A stretch of 24,060 nt of DNA from Tropicimonas sp047971885 (GCF_047971885.1 NZ_JBKEAE010000015.1:1-24060); one strand, 5' to 3'; shown: positions 1 to 7,763, counted from the first letter of the stretch. The notes: generated from the sequence alone by a model not told the origin. Numbers and translations are program-made.

Positions 1-12
1 GCGATATTGCGG

Positions 13-27
13 ATAACAATTTGTTAT
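13..27. promoter_or_regulatory. 15-bp perfect palindrome, possible repressor operator
   Basis: ATAACAA-T-TTGTTAT is a perfect inverted repeat around a central T. It sits between a TTGCGG at 7-12 and a TATACA at 29-34 (16-base spacing), so it could occupy the spacer of a distal promoter. Part of it resembles the right half of the E. coli lac operator. The gene to the left is outside the window, so it is unclear which direction the site serves. Confidence 0.35.
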
Positions 28-88
28 ATATACATAATAATAGGTGCGCCACGTCTGACGCTATTCAGGTATCAAGAGATCGTTTCGC

Positions 89-117
89 TTGAAAAAGACA
101 GCAATCGCATGTATACA
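89..117 (+). promoter_or_regulatory. Predicted sigma70-type promoter of the sugar ABC operon
   Basis: TTGAAA at 89-94 and TATACA at 112-117 are separated by exactly 17 bases. Each matches the housekeeping consensus at five of six positions. The predicted transcription start is near 124, inside the first base pairs of an adjacent palindrome. This is the best promoter match upstream of the binding-protein gene. Confidence 0.55.
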
Positions 118-123
118 ATGAAA

Positions 124-139
124 ATCGAAACAATTCGAT
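124..139. promoter_or_regulatory. Operator-like palindrome over the predicted transcription start
   Basis: ATCGAA-ACAA-TTCGAT is a perfect 6-bp inverted repeat with a 4-base spacer. It begins about where the 89-117 promoter would start transcription, the classic location for a repressor site. Which regulator binds is unknown; no regulator gene for this operon is visible in the window. Confidence 0.45.
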
Positions 140-146
140 ACCTCAG

Positions 147-159
147 GCAAGCGCTTTGC
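147..159. promoter_or_regulatory. LacI-family-like operator (core AAGCGCTT)
   Basis: GCAAGCGCTTTGC contains the perfect 8-bp palindrome AAGCGCTT at 149-156, with GCAA and TTGC arms just outside. LacI/GalR-family operators usually have an AA-n-CG-n-TT core, and this site fits it exactly. It lies about 23 to 35 bases downstream of the predicted start, where a bound repressor would act as a roadblock. LacI-family control is common for carbohydrate ABC operons, so the context agrees. Confidence 0.45.
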
Positions 160-310
160 AATCCCGGTATTTCGGAGCGGGTGTCGTGGTGTGGAACGTG
201 TGCTGCGATCCGGTGATCGCCCGGAGGGCGGGTGCGTGGTGCCCTGCCGCGAATGCGGGTACCGGACCGGCGGGATTGGGAATGAAACGGTACAAGTGGA
301 GGAGAAAGCA

Positions 311-1552
311 ATGATCTCAACACGCAAGAGCCTTGCCGCGACGGGTGCGGTTTGCGCCATGGCGCTGGCGTCCGGTGCGGCGGCACAGCAACTCGACGTC
401 TGGACGCTGAACTTTTCGTCCGACGCGAACAACGACGCGCTGGAATCGATCGCCGAGGAGTTCGAGGCGGCAAATCCCGGTGTCGATGTTGTCTTTACAC
501 AGCGCGGGGTCGATGAACACAAGACCGCCCTGCGGGTGTCGGCGGGTTCGAATACCGGGCCGGATATCTTCTTTTCCTGGGCCGGGCTCGGTCTGGGCGG
601 CGAATACGTCAACGCCGGCATGTCGCTGCCGCTCGACGGCTATTACGAGGAATACGGCTGGTCGGACACGCTGCTGCCCTCGGCGGCGGCCTTTGCCGAT
701 GTCTACGAAGGCGGCAAGCATGGCGTGCCCTACACCTTCAAGGGCGAGGCCGTCTATTACAACAAGGCGCTGTTCGAACAGGCCGGCATCGCCGGGGAAC
801 CTGCGACCTATGACGAGCTTCTGGCGGCGGCGGAGAAGCTGAAGGAAAACGGCACCCCGGCCTTTACCTTCGGCGGAACCGTCAACTGGCACCTCATGCG
901 CCTGATGGACGAACTGCTCGAAACGACCTGCGGCGCCGAGGTGCACGAGCAGCTTGTCGCCATGGAGGCGAACTGGGGCGAGACGGAATGTGCCGTCCAG
1001 GCTTTTGGCGAGATGCAGAAATGGGCGGACAACTACATTCTGAAACCGTTCATGGGCATCGACCAGCAGCAATCGTTCAACCTGTTCATCGCCAATCGGG
1101 CGGCGATGATGCTGGAGGGCAACTGGCTGGTGCAGCAGATCGCGGAAGCGCGGGATCTGGCCGATTTCGGCATCTTCCCGTTCCCGACCGGAACCGGCCG
1201 CCTCTATGGTTTTGCCGAATACCACTACATCGCCAGCAACTCCGATACGCCGGATCTGGCGGCGAAGTTCCTCGATTTCTTCAACTCGACTGATGTCCAG
1301 CAGCGCTATCTGGGTACCTTCGCCTCGAACTCGGTCAATGCCGAGGTCGTGTACGACGACATCCGCCCGCTTGACGCCGAGTGGAACGAAATCTTCGCCG
1401 AATACCAGCAGATGTTCGTCAATCGCGATCAGGGTTTCCCGGGTAATATCGTTCCCGAGTACTTCCGGGTCATCAACCAGGTGGCGACAGACGAGATGAC
1501 GCCGCAGCAGGCCGCCGAGGCGCTGCAGACGTTCATCGACAACAACCGCTGA
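311..1552 (+). CDS. Carbohydrate ABC transporter substrate-binding protein (SBP_bac_1 family)
   Basis: This 413-residue protein is the periplasmic receptor of a CUT1-type sugar importer. A basic N-terminus, a hydrophobic stretch and an Ala-rich site before QQLDVW (about residues 1-25) form a clear Sec signal peptide with likely signal peptidase I cleavage. The mature protein has features of the SBP_bac_1 family: an N-terminal strand, VDVVFTQRG, then GPDIFFSWAG and VPYTFKGEAVYYNKALFEQAG. The length is normal. The ATG at 311 is chosen because GGAGGAG lies six bases upstream and the signal peptide begins there; an in-frame start at 191 would add 40 unlikely residues. It is the first gene of the operon. 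An intercistronic stem-loop follows and probably stabilises its message relative to the membrane genes. The ligand cannot be assigned; the co-transcribed hydrolase points to a glycoside or oligosaccharide. Confidence 0.93.
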   Translation: MISTRKSLAATGAVCAMALASGAAAQQLDVWTLNFSSDANNDALESIAEEFEAANPGVDVVFTQRGVDEHKTALRVSAGSNTGPDIFFSWAGLGLGGEYVNAGMSLPLDGYYEEYGWSDTLLPSAAAFADVYEGGKHGVPYTFKGEAVYYNKALFEQAGIAGEPATYDELLAAAEKLKENGTPAFTFGGTVNWHLMRLMDELLETTCGAEVHEQLVAMEANWGETECAVQAFGEMQKWADNYILKPFMGIDQQQSFNLFIANRAAMMLEGNWLVQQIAEARDLADFGIFPFPTGTGRLYGFAEYHYIASNSDTPDLAAKFLDFFNSTDVQQRYLGTFASNSVNAEVVYDDIRPLDAEWNEIFAEYQQMFVNRDQGFPGNIVPEYFRVINQVATDEMTPQQAAEALQTFIDNNR

Positions 1553-1566
1553 TATCCCGGCGGACC

Positions 1567-1606
1567 GGGAAGGCCGGGCCGCGCGGGCGGTATCTCCGGC
1601 CTTCCC
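1567..1606 (+). other. Intercistronic stem-loop between binding-protein and permease genes
   Basis: GGGAAGGCCGG (1567-1577) and CCGGCCTTCCC (1596-1606) form an 11-bp perfect stem. The 18-base loop contains a further 4-bp stem (1579-1582 with 1587-1590). No T-run follows, so it is not a simple terminator. In many ABC importer operons a hairpin here protects the upstream message from 3' decay, so the binding protein is made in excess over the permeases; that role is inferred. Confidence 0.6.
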
Positions 1607-1632
1607 CGACCTCAGAAAATTGCGGGTGTGAC

Positions 1633-2523
1633 ATGAGTGCTCTCTTCCGGAAGATGGGTGACCAGCCATGGCTGTTTCTGGCGCCGGCGCTGGTAATCTA
1701 CTGCATCTTCGCCATATGGCCGATGATCGACGTTACGATGATGAGCTTCCAGAAATGGAACGGGCTCGACCCCGAACGTCCCTTTGTCGGGCTGTCGAAC
1801 TACAATTACATCCTCCGGCACGATCCGGTCTTCTGGACGGCGTTCGGCAACACGGTGCTGTGGACGCTGCTTTCGCTGGTGTTCCCGCCGATGATCGGCC
1901 TGGCGCTGGCGATCGGCCTCAACCGCGAAATCGTAGGCCGCGCGACACTGCGGGCGATCTACTACCTGCCGGTCATCATCGCGCCGATCGCCGTGGCCAC
2001 CATGTGGCGCTGGATGTACGATCCGTTCTTCGGCCTGTTCGCGCAGTTGCTGGCCAATGCGGGGCTGGCGCAATACACCCCCGATTTCCTCGGTGACAAG
2101 GATATCGCGCTCTACTCGGTCTTTGTCGCCCATGTCTGGCAGCAGGTCGGGTTTTCCATGGTCCTGTTCCTTGCCGGTCTGCAGGGGGTGGACAAGTCGC
2201 TGGTCGAAGCGGCGCAACTCGACGGGGCGGGGCGCTGGCACCTGTTCAAGTTCGTCACCCTGCCGGCGCTGATGCCGACGCTGACCATCGTGCTCGTGCT
2301 GTCGCTGATACATTCGCTCAAGGCCTTCGACATCGTCTATGGCCTGACCGGCGGCGGGCCGGCCGAGTCGACGCAGATGCTCGCGCTCTGGGCCTTCACC
2401 CAATCCATGCAGGTGTTCGATTTCGGGCGCGGCGGGGCGATCTCGGTGGTGTTGCTGATCGTGACCATCGCAATTGTGGTGCCCTACATGCGCTGGTCGC
2501 AGAAACGGGAGATTCAGGGATGA
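1633..2523 (+). CDS. Carbohydrate ABC transporter permease, MalF/UgpA type
   Basis: This 296-residue protein is one of the two inner-membrane subunits of the importer. About six hydrophobic segments are visible, the first at residues 13-35 (WLFLAPALVIYCIFAIWP). The EAA loop that docks the ATPase is seen as EAAQLDGAGRWHLFKFVTLP, near residues 193-212. A GLTGGGPAEST motif typical of MalF/UgpA-like subunits follows at about residues 237-247. The start at 1633 has only a weak ribosome site; a second ATG at 1654 is possible, but 1633 gives the usual length. Its stop overlaps the next start in an ATGA, implying translational coupling to the partner permease. Confidence 0.92.
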   Translation: MSALFRKMGDQPWLFLAPALVIYCIFAIWPMIDVTMMSFQKWNGLDPERPFVGLSNYNYILRHDPVFWTAFGNTVLWTLLSLVFPPMIGLALAIGLNREIVGRATLRAIYYLPVIIAPIAVATMWRWMYDPFFGLFAQLLANAGLAQYTPDFLGDKDIALYSVFVAHVWQQVGFSMVLFLAGLQGVDKSLVEAAQLDGAGRWHLFKFVTLPALMPTLTIVLVLSLIHSLKAFDIVYGLTGGGPAESTQMLALWAFTQSMQVFDFGRGGAISVVLLIVTIAIVVPYMRWSQKREIQG

Positions 2524-3368
2524 GAGATCAGCTTCGTGCAATGAGGAAGGACCCCGTCCTCCTGGTGCTGTGGATCGCACTGGTGATTTTCGCCGCGATC
2601 TGGATTGCACCCTGTGTGTTCATCGTCTTCACCTCGCTGAAATCGGTGAGCGAAGTGATGTCGTCCGGCGCCTTCTCGCCCCCGGCCGATCCGTTGCCGC
2701 AGAACTATGTCTCGGCATGGGATCGCGGCGGTTTCAGCCGGGCCTTCTTCAACTCGGCGCTGGTCAGCGTGGTGAAGGTGCCGCTCGGTCTCGCGCTTTC
2801 GGCGGTGGCCGCCTATGCGCTGGCGCGGATGAGGAACCGCTACAACAAGGGGCTGTTCCTGTTCTTCCTGTTCGGCACGATGATCCCCTTCCAGGTGATG
2901 CTCGCGCCGCTGTTCACGCTGGTCAACAGCTTCGGGCTGATCGACACCTATGTCGGGCTGCTGCTGCCTTACCTTGCCTTTGGCGTGCCGTTCCAGGTGT
3001 TCATCCTGCACAGTTTCTTCCGTGCGGTGCCCAAGGAGATGTCGGAAGCGGCGCTGATCGACGGGGCGACCCATTTCACCACCTTCCGGCGCATCTTCCT
3101 GCCGGTGATGGTGCCGATCCTGGCTGCGCTGTTCATCATCGACTTCGTGTCGACGTGGAACGAATTCGCCATGGCGCTGGTGATCATGCAGGACAAGTCG
3201 ATGTGGACATTGCCGCTGGGGCTGATGTCGTTCCAGGGGCAGTTCTCCAACGATTACGGCCAGCTCAACGCGGCCATCGTGATCACCGTGCTTCCGGCGG
3301 TGATCGTTTACCTGATCTTCCAACGCTACTTCGTGTCCGGCCTTGCCGCCGGCGCGGTCAAGGGATGA
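2520..3368 (+). CDS. Carbohydrate ABC transporter permease, MalG/UgpE type
   Basis: This 282-residue protein is the second membrane subunit and should form a heterodimeric channel with the product of 1633-2523. It has an N-terminal membrane segment (LLVLWIALVIFAAIWIAPCVF) followed by a long periplasmic loop and five more hydrophobic segments. Its EAA loop is EAALIDGATHFTTFRRIFLP, near residues 178-197. FVSTWNEFAMALVIM is the usual MalG-type segment after it. It starts within the ATGA overlap at 2520-2523. It ends 13 bases before the hydrolase start, so the genes form one transcription unit. Confidence 0.92.
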   Translation: MRDQLRAMRKDPVLLVLWIALVIFAAIWIAPCVFIVFTSLKSVSEVMSSGAFSPPADPLPQNYVSAWDRGGFSRAFFNSALVSVVKVPLGLALSAVAAYALARMRNRYNKGLFLFFLFGTMIPFQVMLAPLFTLVNSFGLIDTYVGLLLPYLAFGVPFQVFILHSFFRAVPKEMSEAALIDGATHFTTFRRIFLPVMVPILAALFIIDFVSTWNEFAMALVIMQDKSMWTLPLGLMSFQGQFSNDYGQLNAAIVITVLPAVIVYLIFQRYFVSGLAAGAVKG

Positions 3369-3381
3369 CGAGAGGCCAGCC

Positions 3382-4893
3382 GTGACTTCATCAACTGTCG
3401 AAAAATGGGACATCTTCGAGGCCGCTTTTCCCGGACCGGCCGAAGGCAACCCCTATCTGGACGTGTCGTTCGACGCGATCTTCAAACACCGGGAACGCAC
3501 CATCCGCGTGCCGGGCTTCTATGACGGCAACGGAACCTACCGGCTGCGCTTCATGCCCGAGGCCGAGGGTGAGTGGACGTTCGAGACACGTTCGGAAACC
3601 CCGGCGCTGAACGGCCAGACCGGGGGCTTCACCGCGAGCGCACCCTCCGGGGGCAACCACGGGCCGGTGCGGGTACGCAACAGGTTCCACTTCGCCCATG
3701 CCGACGGTACGCCCTTTCTCTCCTTCGGCACGACCTGTTACGCCTGGACCCACCAGCCTCTGGCCGAGCAGGAAAAGACCCTCGCCACGCTGGCCGAGAC
3801 CGGGTTCAACAAGATCCGCATGGGAATCTTTCCCAAGGACTACCCCTACAACACCAACGAACCGCTGTTCGACATCTACGAAACGGTCGGTGGCAGGCGC
3901 GATTTCGACCGCCCGAACTACGAGGCGTTCCGCCACTTCGAGTCTCAGATCGGACGGCTGCGCGACATGGGGATCGAGGCCGACGTGATCATGTTCCACC
4001 CCTATGACCGCTGGGGGTACTGCGACATGTCGCAGGAGCAGGACTATCGCTATGTCGCCTATATCGCCGCCCGCTTCGCGGCCTACCGGAACCTGTGGTG
4101 GGCGCTGGCGAACGAATACGACTTCCTGCTCGATACCAAGCCGATGGAACGCTGGGACCGCTTCTTCCAGATACTCGAGGAAGAGGACCCCTATCGCCAT
4201 CTGAAGTCTATCCACAACGGCGCCGCCGATGCCAATTACGACCACCGCAAGCCCTGGGTCACCCATACCTGCATCCAGAACCCCGATGTGAAGCGCACCC
4301 AGGAATGGCGCGACACATGGGGCAAGCCGGTGGTCAACGACGAGCCGGAATACGAGGGTGACATCATCCAGTGCTGGGGCAACATATCCGCCCGCGAACT
4401 GGTCCATCGCTTCTGGGTGACGATGATGCGCGGCGGCTATGCCGGGCATGGCGAGACCTATTCCAACCCCGATGACCTGATCTGGTGGGCCAAGGGCGGC
4501 GTGCTGCACGGCGAGGCATGGAAGCGCCTGAAGTGGATGCGCGAATTGCTGGAGCAGGATGTCGCTAACGGCCTTGAGCCGCTCGGGCCCGAACGGGAAT
4601 GGCCGTGGCACCGGGTGTCGGGCGCGGCCGACGGCGATGTCAGGTACATCTATTTCGGCGAGCATCAGCCGGTGATCTGGACGCTCGGCCTGCCGAAGGT
4701 GGACGGCGATTACGCACTGGACCTGATCGACCCGTGGGAGATGACCGTCACGCCGCTGAAGAAAGCCGCCGCGCCCGAGAACCATCCCGTCCGCCATGGC
4801 GAGATCGTCCGGCCGCGCGATCCGGACGCGGCCTTCGCGGTCGAACTGCCCGGGCGCCCCTATCTTGCCATTCGTTGCCGTAAAGTGAGGTAA
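3382..4893 (+). CDS. Putative cytoplasmic glycoside hydrolase (DUF5060 / DUF4038 / DUF5605 architecture)
   Basis: This protein has 503 residues from the GTG at 3382. That start is preferred because AGAGG lies six bases upstream; an ATG at 3343 would overlap the permease gene and lacks such a site. Three parts are visible. Residues 8-75 resemble the DUF5060 beta-sandwich (FEAAFPGPAEGNPY to GEWTFETRS). Residues 95-400 resemble the DUF4038 TIM barrel, related to GH140 apiosidases, with FLSFGTTCYAWTHQ, WWALANEYD and VVNDEPEYEG. The last 90 residues resemble DUF5605. Glu245 in ANEYD and Glu321 or Glu323 in NDEPE are the likely acid/base and nucleophile, by analogy with clan-A hydrolases. No signal peptide is visible, so it should act in the cytoplasm on imported substrate. 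It lies between the permease and ATPase genes. The substrate is unknown, and the family call is from recognition, not a search. Confidence 0.8.
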   Translation: MTSSTVEKWDIFEAAFPGPAEGNPYLDVSFDAIFKHRERTIRVPGFYDGNGTYRLRFMPEAEGEWTFETRSETPALNGQTGGFTASAPSGGNHGPVRVRNRFHFAHADGTPFLSFGTTCYAWTHQPLAEQEKTLATLAETGFNKIRMGIFPKDYPYNTNEPLFDIYETVGGRRDFDRPNYEAFRHFESQIGRLRDMGIEADVIMFHPYDRWGYCDMSQEQDYRYVAYIAARFAAYRNLWWALANEYDFLLDTKPMERWDRFFQILEEEDPYRHLKSIHNGAADANYDHRKPWVTHTCIQNPDVKRTQEWRDTWGKPVVNDEPEYEGDIIQCWGNISARELVHRFWVTMMRGGYAGHGETYSNPDDLIWWAKGGVLHGEAWKRLKWMRELLEQDVANGLEPLGPEREWPWHRVSGAADGDVRYIYFGEHQPVIWTLGLPKVDGDYALDLIDPWEMTVTPLKKAAAPENHPVRHGEIVRPRDPDAAFAVELPGRPYLAIRCRKVR

Positions 4894-4896
4894 GCC

Positions 4897-5952
4897 ATGA
4901 CCGAAGTGTTGGTACGGGACCTGAAGAAAGCCTATGGAGGCGTCGAGGTCATTCACGGAATCGATGTCGATATCCGGTCGGGTGAGTTTGTCGTTCTGGT
5001 CGGTCCGTCGGGATGCGGGAAATCGACCCTGCTGCGGATGATCGCCGGGCTGGAGGAGATCACCTCGGGCACCGCCAGTATCGACGGGCGAGTGGTGAAC
5101 GATGTCGCACCCAAGGATCGCGATATCGCGATGGTGTTCCAGAACTACGCGCTCTATCCCCAGATGACGGTGGCCCAGAACATGGGGTTCGCGCTGGAAC
5201 TTGCCGGCCGGACGAAGCCCGAGATCGAGCGCAAGGTGCAGGAGGTCGCGGGAATTCTCGGTCTCGAGGCGCTGCTCGACCGCAAGCCGGCCAACCTGTC
5301 GGGCGGCCAGCGCCAGCGCGTTGCGATGGGCCGTGCCATCGTCCGCGATCCCAAGGTGTTCCTGTTCGACGAGCCGCTGTCGAACCTCGACGCGAAACTG
5401 CGCGTGCAGATGCGGGCCGAGATCAAGGCGCTGCATGCGCGGCTCGGCAGTACGATCATCTACGTCACTCACGATCAGGTCGAGGCGATGACGCTGGCCG
5501 ACAAGATCGTGGTTCTGAACGGCGGCAACATCGAGCAGATCGGTGCGCCGCTTGAACTCTACGACCGTCCGGCCAATACCTTTGTCGCCGGCTTCCTCGG
5601 ATCTCCGGCGATGAATTTCTTCAGGGCACGGGTCGCCGGGGGGATCATGACGCTGGCCAACGGAAACAGCCTGCCGGTGCCCCAGGGCCACCCGGTCGCG
5701 GACGGCAGCACGGTCGTCCTCGGCATCCGTCCCGAAGATCTGGTGCCGGCCGCGGACGGCCCGATCGCCGGCGAGGTTGTCCTGGTGGAGCCGACCGGAT
5801 CGGAAACGGTCATCGCCGTGACCGTCGGCGGCGAGCCGGCAACGGTTGTCACGCACGAACGGTTCGGAGCGGCCACCGGAACCGCGCTGCAGCTTGCGGC
5901 GCGGCCGGATCGCATCCACCTGTTCGACGAAAACGGCGTGGCGATGCGATAG
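4897..5952 (+). CDS. Sugar ABC transporter ATPase, MalK/UgpC/MsmX type
   Basis: This 351-residue ATPase powers the importer encoded just upstream. Visible motifs are Walker A GPSGCGKST (36-44), Q-loop VFQNYALYP, signature LSGGQ (134-138), Walker B FLFDEP with Asp158 and Glu159, the D-loop SNLDAKLR, and switch His192 in VTHDQ. The C-terminal third is the regulatory TOBE/OB region typical of MalK homologues, with GIRPEDLVPA near residue 275 and the ending RPDRIHLFDENG. The ATG at 4897 has GAGG overlapping the stop of the hydrolase gene, so translation is probably coupled. It is the last gene of the operon and converges on the ABC-2 permease gene. Some ATPases of this type serve several importers. 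Confidence 0.95.
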   Translation: MTEVLVRDLKKAYGGVEVIHGIDVDIRSGEFVVLVGPSGCGKSTLLRMIAGLEEITSGTASIDGRVVNDVAPKDRDIAMVFQNYALYPQMTVAQNMGFALELAGRTKPEIERKVQEVAGILGLEALLDRKPANLSGGQRQRVAMGRAIVRDPKVFLFDEPLSNLDAKLRVQMRAEIKALHARLGSTIIYVTHDQVEAMTLADKIVVLNGGNIEQIGAPLELYDRPANTFVAGFLGSPAMNFFRARVAGGIMTLANGNSLPVPQGHPVADGSTVVLGIRPEDLVPAADGPIAGEVVLVEPTGSETVIAVTVGGEPATVVTHERFGAATGTALQLAARPDRIHLFDENGVAMR

Positions 5953-5976
5953 GCGTGGCGGCCGGCGGTCTCCGGC

Positions 5977-6738
5977 TCAGGGCCGGATCCGCCAGCCGGT
6001 GCGGAAGATGGCGCGGATCACCGCCAGGCAAACAAACAGGAAGACCGCGATCGCCGCGACCGAAATGCCGACCGGAACGTCGGCCACGCCGAAAAACGAC
6101 CAGCGAAACCCCGAGATCAGGTAGAGTACCGGGTTGAAATAGGTTACCGCCTGCCAGCCCTCGGGCAGCATCGACACCGAATAGAAAGCCCCGCCGAGAA
6201 AGACCAGCGGTGTGACGACAAGAAGCGGGATAAGCTGCAACTGCTCGAAATTCCGCGCCCAGATGCCGATGATGAAACCGAACAGCGCAAAGCTGATCGC
6301 CGTCAGCAGCAGGAAAGCGACCATCCACACCGGATGCGCGATACGCAGTTCGACAAAGAAACTGGCGGTGAGAAGGATGATCGCCGCGATCATCAGCGCC
6401 TTGGTCGCCGCCGCGCCGACATATCCGATCACGATCTCGATGAAGGACAGCGGCGCCGAGAGCAGTTCATAGATCGTGCCGATGAACTTGGGCATGTAGA
6501 TGCCGAACGAGGCGTTGGCGACCGATTGCTGAAGCAGCGTCAGCATGACCAGCCCGGGCACGATGAAGGCGCCGTAGGCGATGCCCTCGACCGTGTCGAT
6601 ACGCCCGCCGATCGCCGAACCGAACACGACGAAATAGAGCACCGTCGACAGGACCGGCGAGACGATGGACTGCCAGATGGTGCGGAAGGTCCGGTTCATC
6701 TCGAACCGGTAGATCGACCCGATGGCGCGCCAGTTCAT
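5977..6738 (-). CDS. ABC-2 type transporter permease
   Basis: This 253-residue membrane protein starts MNWRAIGSIYRFEMNRTFR, followed by about six hydrophobic segments. The ABC-2 family pattern is visible: IVSPVLSTVLYFVVFG, then IVPGLVMLTLLQQSVANASFGIYMPKF, then VVTPLVFLGGAFYSVSMLPEGWQAVTYFNPV. The last stretch is typical of the NodJ/YadH-like branch. The start at 6738 overlaps the upstream ATPase stop by four bases (ATGA), so the two are translationally coupled and should form one exporter. The exported compound is unknown. It is clearly similar to the lone permease at 8527-9330 on the other side of gcrA. Confidence 0.9.
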   Translation of the reverse strand: MNWRAIGSIYRFEMNRTFRTIWQSIVSPVLSTVLYFVVFGSAIGGRIDTVEGIAYGAFIVPGLVMLTLLQQSVANASFGIYMPKFIGTIYELLSAPLSFIEIVIGYVGAAATKALMIAAIILLTASFFVELRIAHPVWMVAFLLLTAISFALFGFIIGIWARNFEQLQLIPLLVVTPLVFLGGAFYSVSMLPEGWQAVTYFNPVLYLISGFRWSFFGVADVPVGISVAAIAVFLFVCLAVIRAIFRTGWRIRP

Positions 6739-7673
6739 GCCGCATCCTCGCGCCCGTCTCCGACCAGCTTGAGGAAGACATCCTCGAGCGAGCTTTGCCG
6801 CGTCGACAGATCCCTGAGGCTCAGCCCGGCGGCGGCGATATCGCCCATCAGCCGGGTGATGCCGGTCCGTTCGGCGTGCGAATCGAATTCGTAGGTCAGG
6901 CGCAGCCCGTCGCCGGCCAGCGACAGCCCGTAACCGGCGAGGCTGTCGGGAACGGCGGCCAGCGGCTCGCCCAGTTCCAGCACCAGTTCCTTGCGGCCAA
7001 GCTGGTGCAGCAGCCTGACCTTTTCCTCGACCAGCAGCAGCCGGCCGTGGTCGATCACGCCGATCCGGTCGGCCATTTCCTCGGCCTCCTCGATGTAATG
7101 GGTGGTCAGGATGATGGTCACGCCCTCGGCGCGCAATTCGCGTACCAGCGCCCACATCTCCTTGCGCAGCGTCACGTCGACGCCCGCGGTGGGCTCGTCG
7201 AGAAACAGCACGCGCGGCTGGTGCGACAACGCCTTGGCGATCAGCACGCGGCGCTTCATTCCGCCCGAAAGCTCGTTGTTGCGGTTGTTCCGCTTTTCCC
7301 ACAGCGACAGCGCGCGCAGCACCCTTTCGATATAGGCGTCGTCGGGCGGGCTGCCGAACAGCCCGCGCGAGAAGTTCACCGTGTTGATGACCCTCTCGAA
7401 CGGCTCGATGGTGATTTCCTGCGGCACCAGACCGATCAGGCCGCGTGCGGCGCGAAAATCGCTCCGGATGTCATGGCCGCCGACGGTAACGGTGCCCGCG
7501 CTCGGGTTGACCAGCCCGCACACCGCCGAGATGAGCGTCGTCTTGCCGGCGCCGTTCGGCCCGAGCAGGGCGAGGATCTCGCCTTCTTCGATGTCGAGGT
7601 CGATCCCCTTCAGGGCCTCGAACCCGTCGGCATAGGTCTTTGCGAGGTTTCGTATCGAAATGACGGCCGCCAT
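6735..7673 (-). CDS. ABC-2 type transporter ATP-binding protein
   Basis: This 312-residue ATPase belongs to the drug/polysaccharide-exporter (CcmA/YadG-like) branch. Motifs are Walker A GPNGAGKTT (38-46), Q-loop LVPQE, signature LSGGMKRR (135-142), Walker B VLFLDEP with Asp159 and Glu160, and switch His192 in TTHYIEEAEEMADR. The C-terminal 80 residues end RQSSLEDVFLKLVG, the common tail of this family. The start at 7673 is supported by an AGGAGG site about eight bases upstream on the minus strand. The gene is coupled to the permease gene at 5977-6738. It may also energise the second permease at 8527-9330, which has no ATPase of its own nearby. Confidence 0.94.
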   Translation of the reverse strand: MAAVISIRNLAKTYADGFEALKGIDLDIEEGEILALLGPNGAGKTTLISAVCGLVNPSAGTVTVGGHDIRSDFRAARGLIGLVPQEITIEPFERVINTVNFSRGLFGSPPDDAYIERVLRALSLWEKRNNRNNELSGGMKRRVLIAKALSHQPRVLFLDEPTAGVDVTLRKEMWALVRELRAEGVTIILTTHYIEEAEEMADRIGVIDHGRLLLVEEKVRLLHQLGRKELVLELGEPLAAVPDSLAGYGLSLAGDGLRLTYEFDSHAERTGITRLMGDIAAAGLSLRDLSTRQSSLEDVFLKLVGDGREDAA

Positions 7674-7763
7674 GCGCGGACCTCCTGATTGCGCAACCGG
7701 TCCCTGGCCCGATTGCCGCCGCGCGCCAAGATATCGCTTGTGCGGCGGGGTTGAAACCAGTCG

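Larger units (their letters stand above)
1..310 (+). other. Untranslated leader and control region of the sugar-transport operon
   Basis: No convincing gene is seen here on either strand; the short open frames lack ribosome sites and family features. The first 120 bases are much richer in A and T than the rest of the window, as expected for a control region. Three palindromes (13-27, 124-139, 147-159) and a promoter match (89-117) are listed separately. A small hairpin, CGCCC-GGA-GGGCG, lies at 218-230. If transcription begins near 124, the leader is about 187 bases long. It ends in a strong GGAGGAG ribosome site at 298-304, six bases before the ATG at 311. Confidence 0.6.

Noticed and set aside
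11..24. Resemblance to the lac operator, suggesting vector contamination
   Set aside because: The similarity is confined to one half-site, the flanks are unlike any cloning vector I know, and the sequence runs directly into native-looking genomic DNA.
7..216. A 69-codon open frame in the leader of the sugar operon
   Set aside because: No ribosome site precedes it, it spans the promoter and operators, and its product looks like random translation of A/T-rich sequence.
3391..5919. An 842-codon open frame on the minus strand opposite the hydrolase and ATPase genes
   Set aside because: It mirrors two well-recognised plus-strand genes, has low-complexity Arg/His/Asp-rich composition, and shows no family motif. 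Such antisense frames are expected in GC-rich DNA.
5953..5994. Short inverted repeats between the sugar ATPase gene and the convergent ABC-2 permease gene
   Set aside because: Stems of five or six pairs in very GC-rich sequence, with no T-run on either strand and overlapping the permease coding end; too weak to call a terminator.
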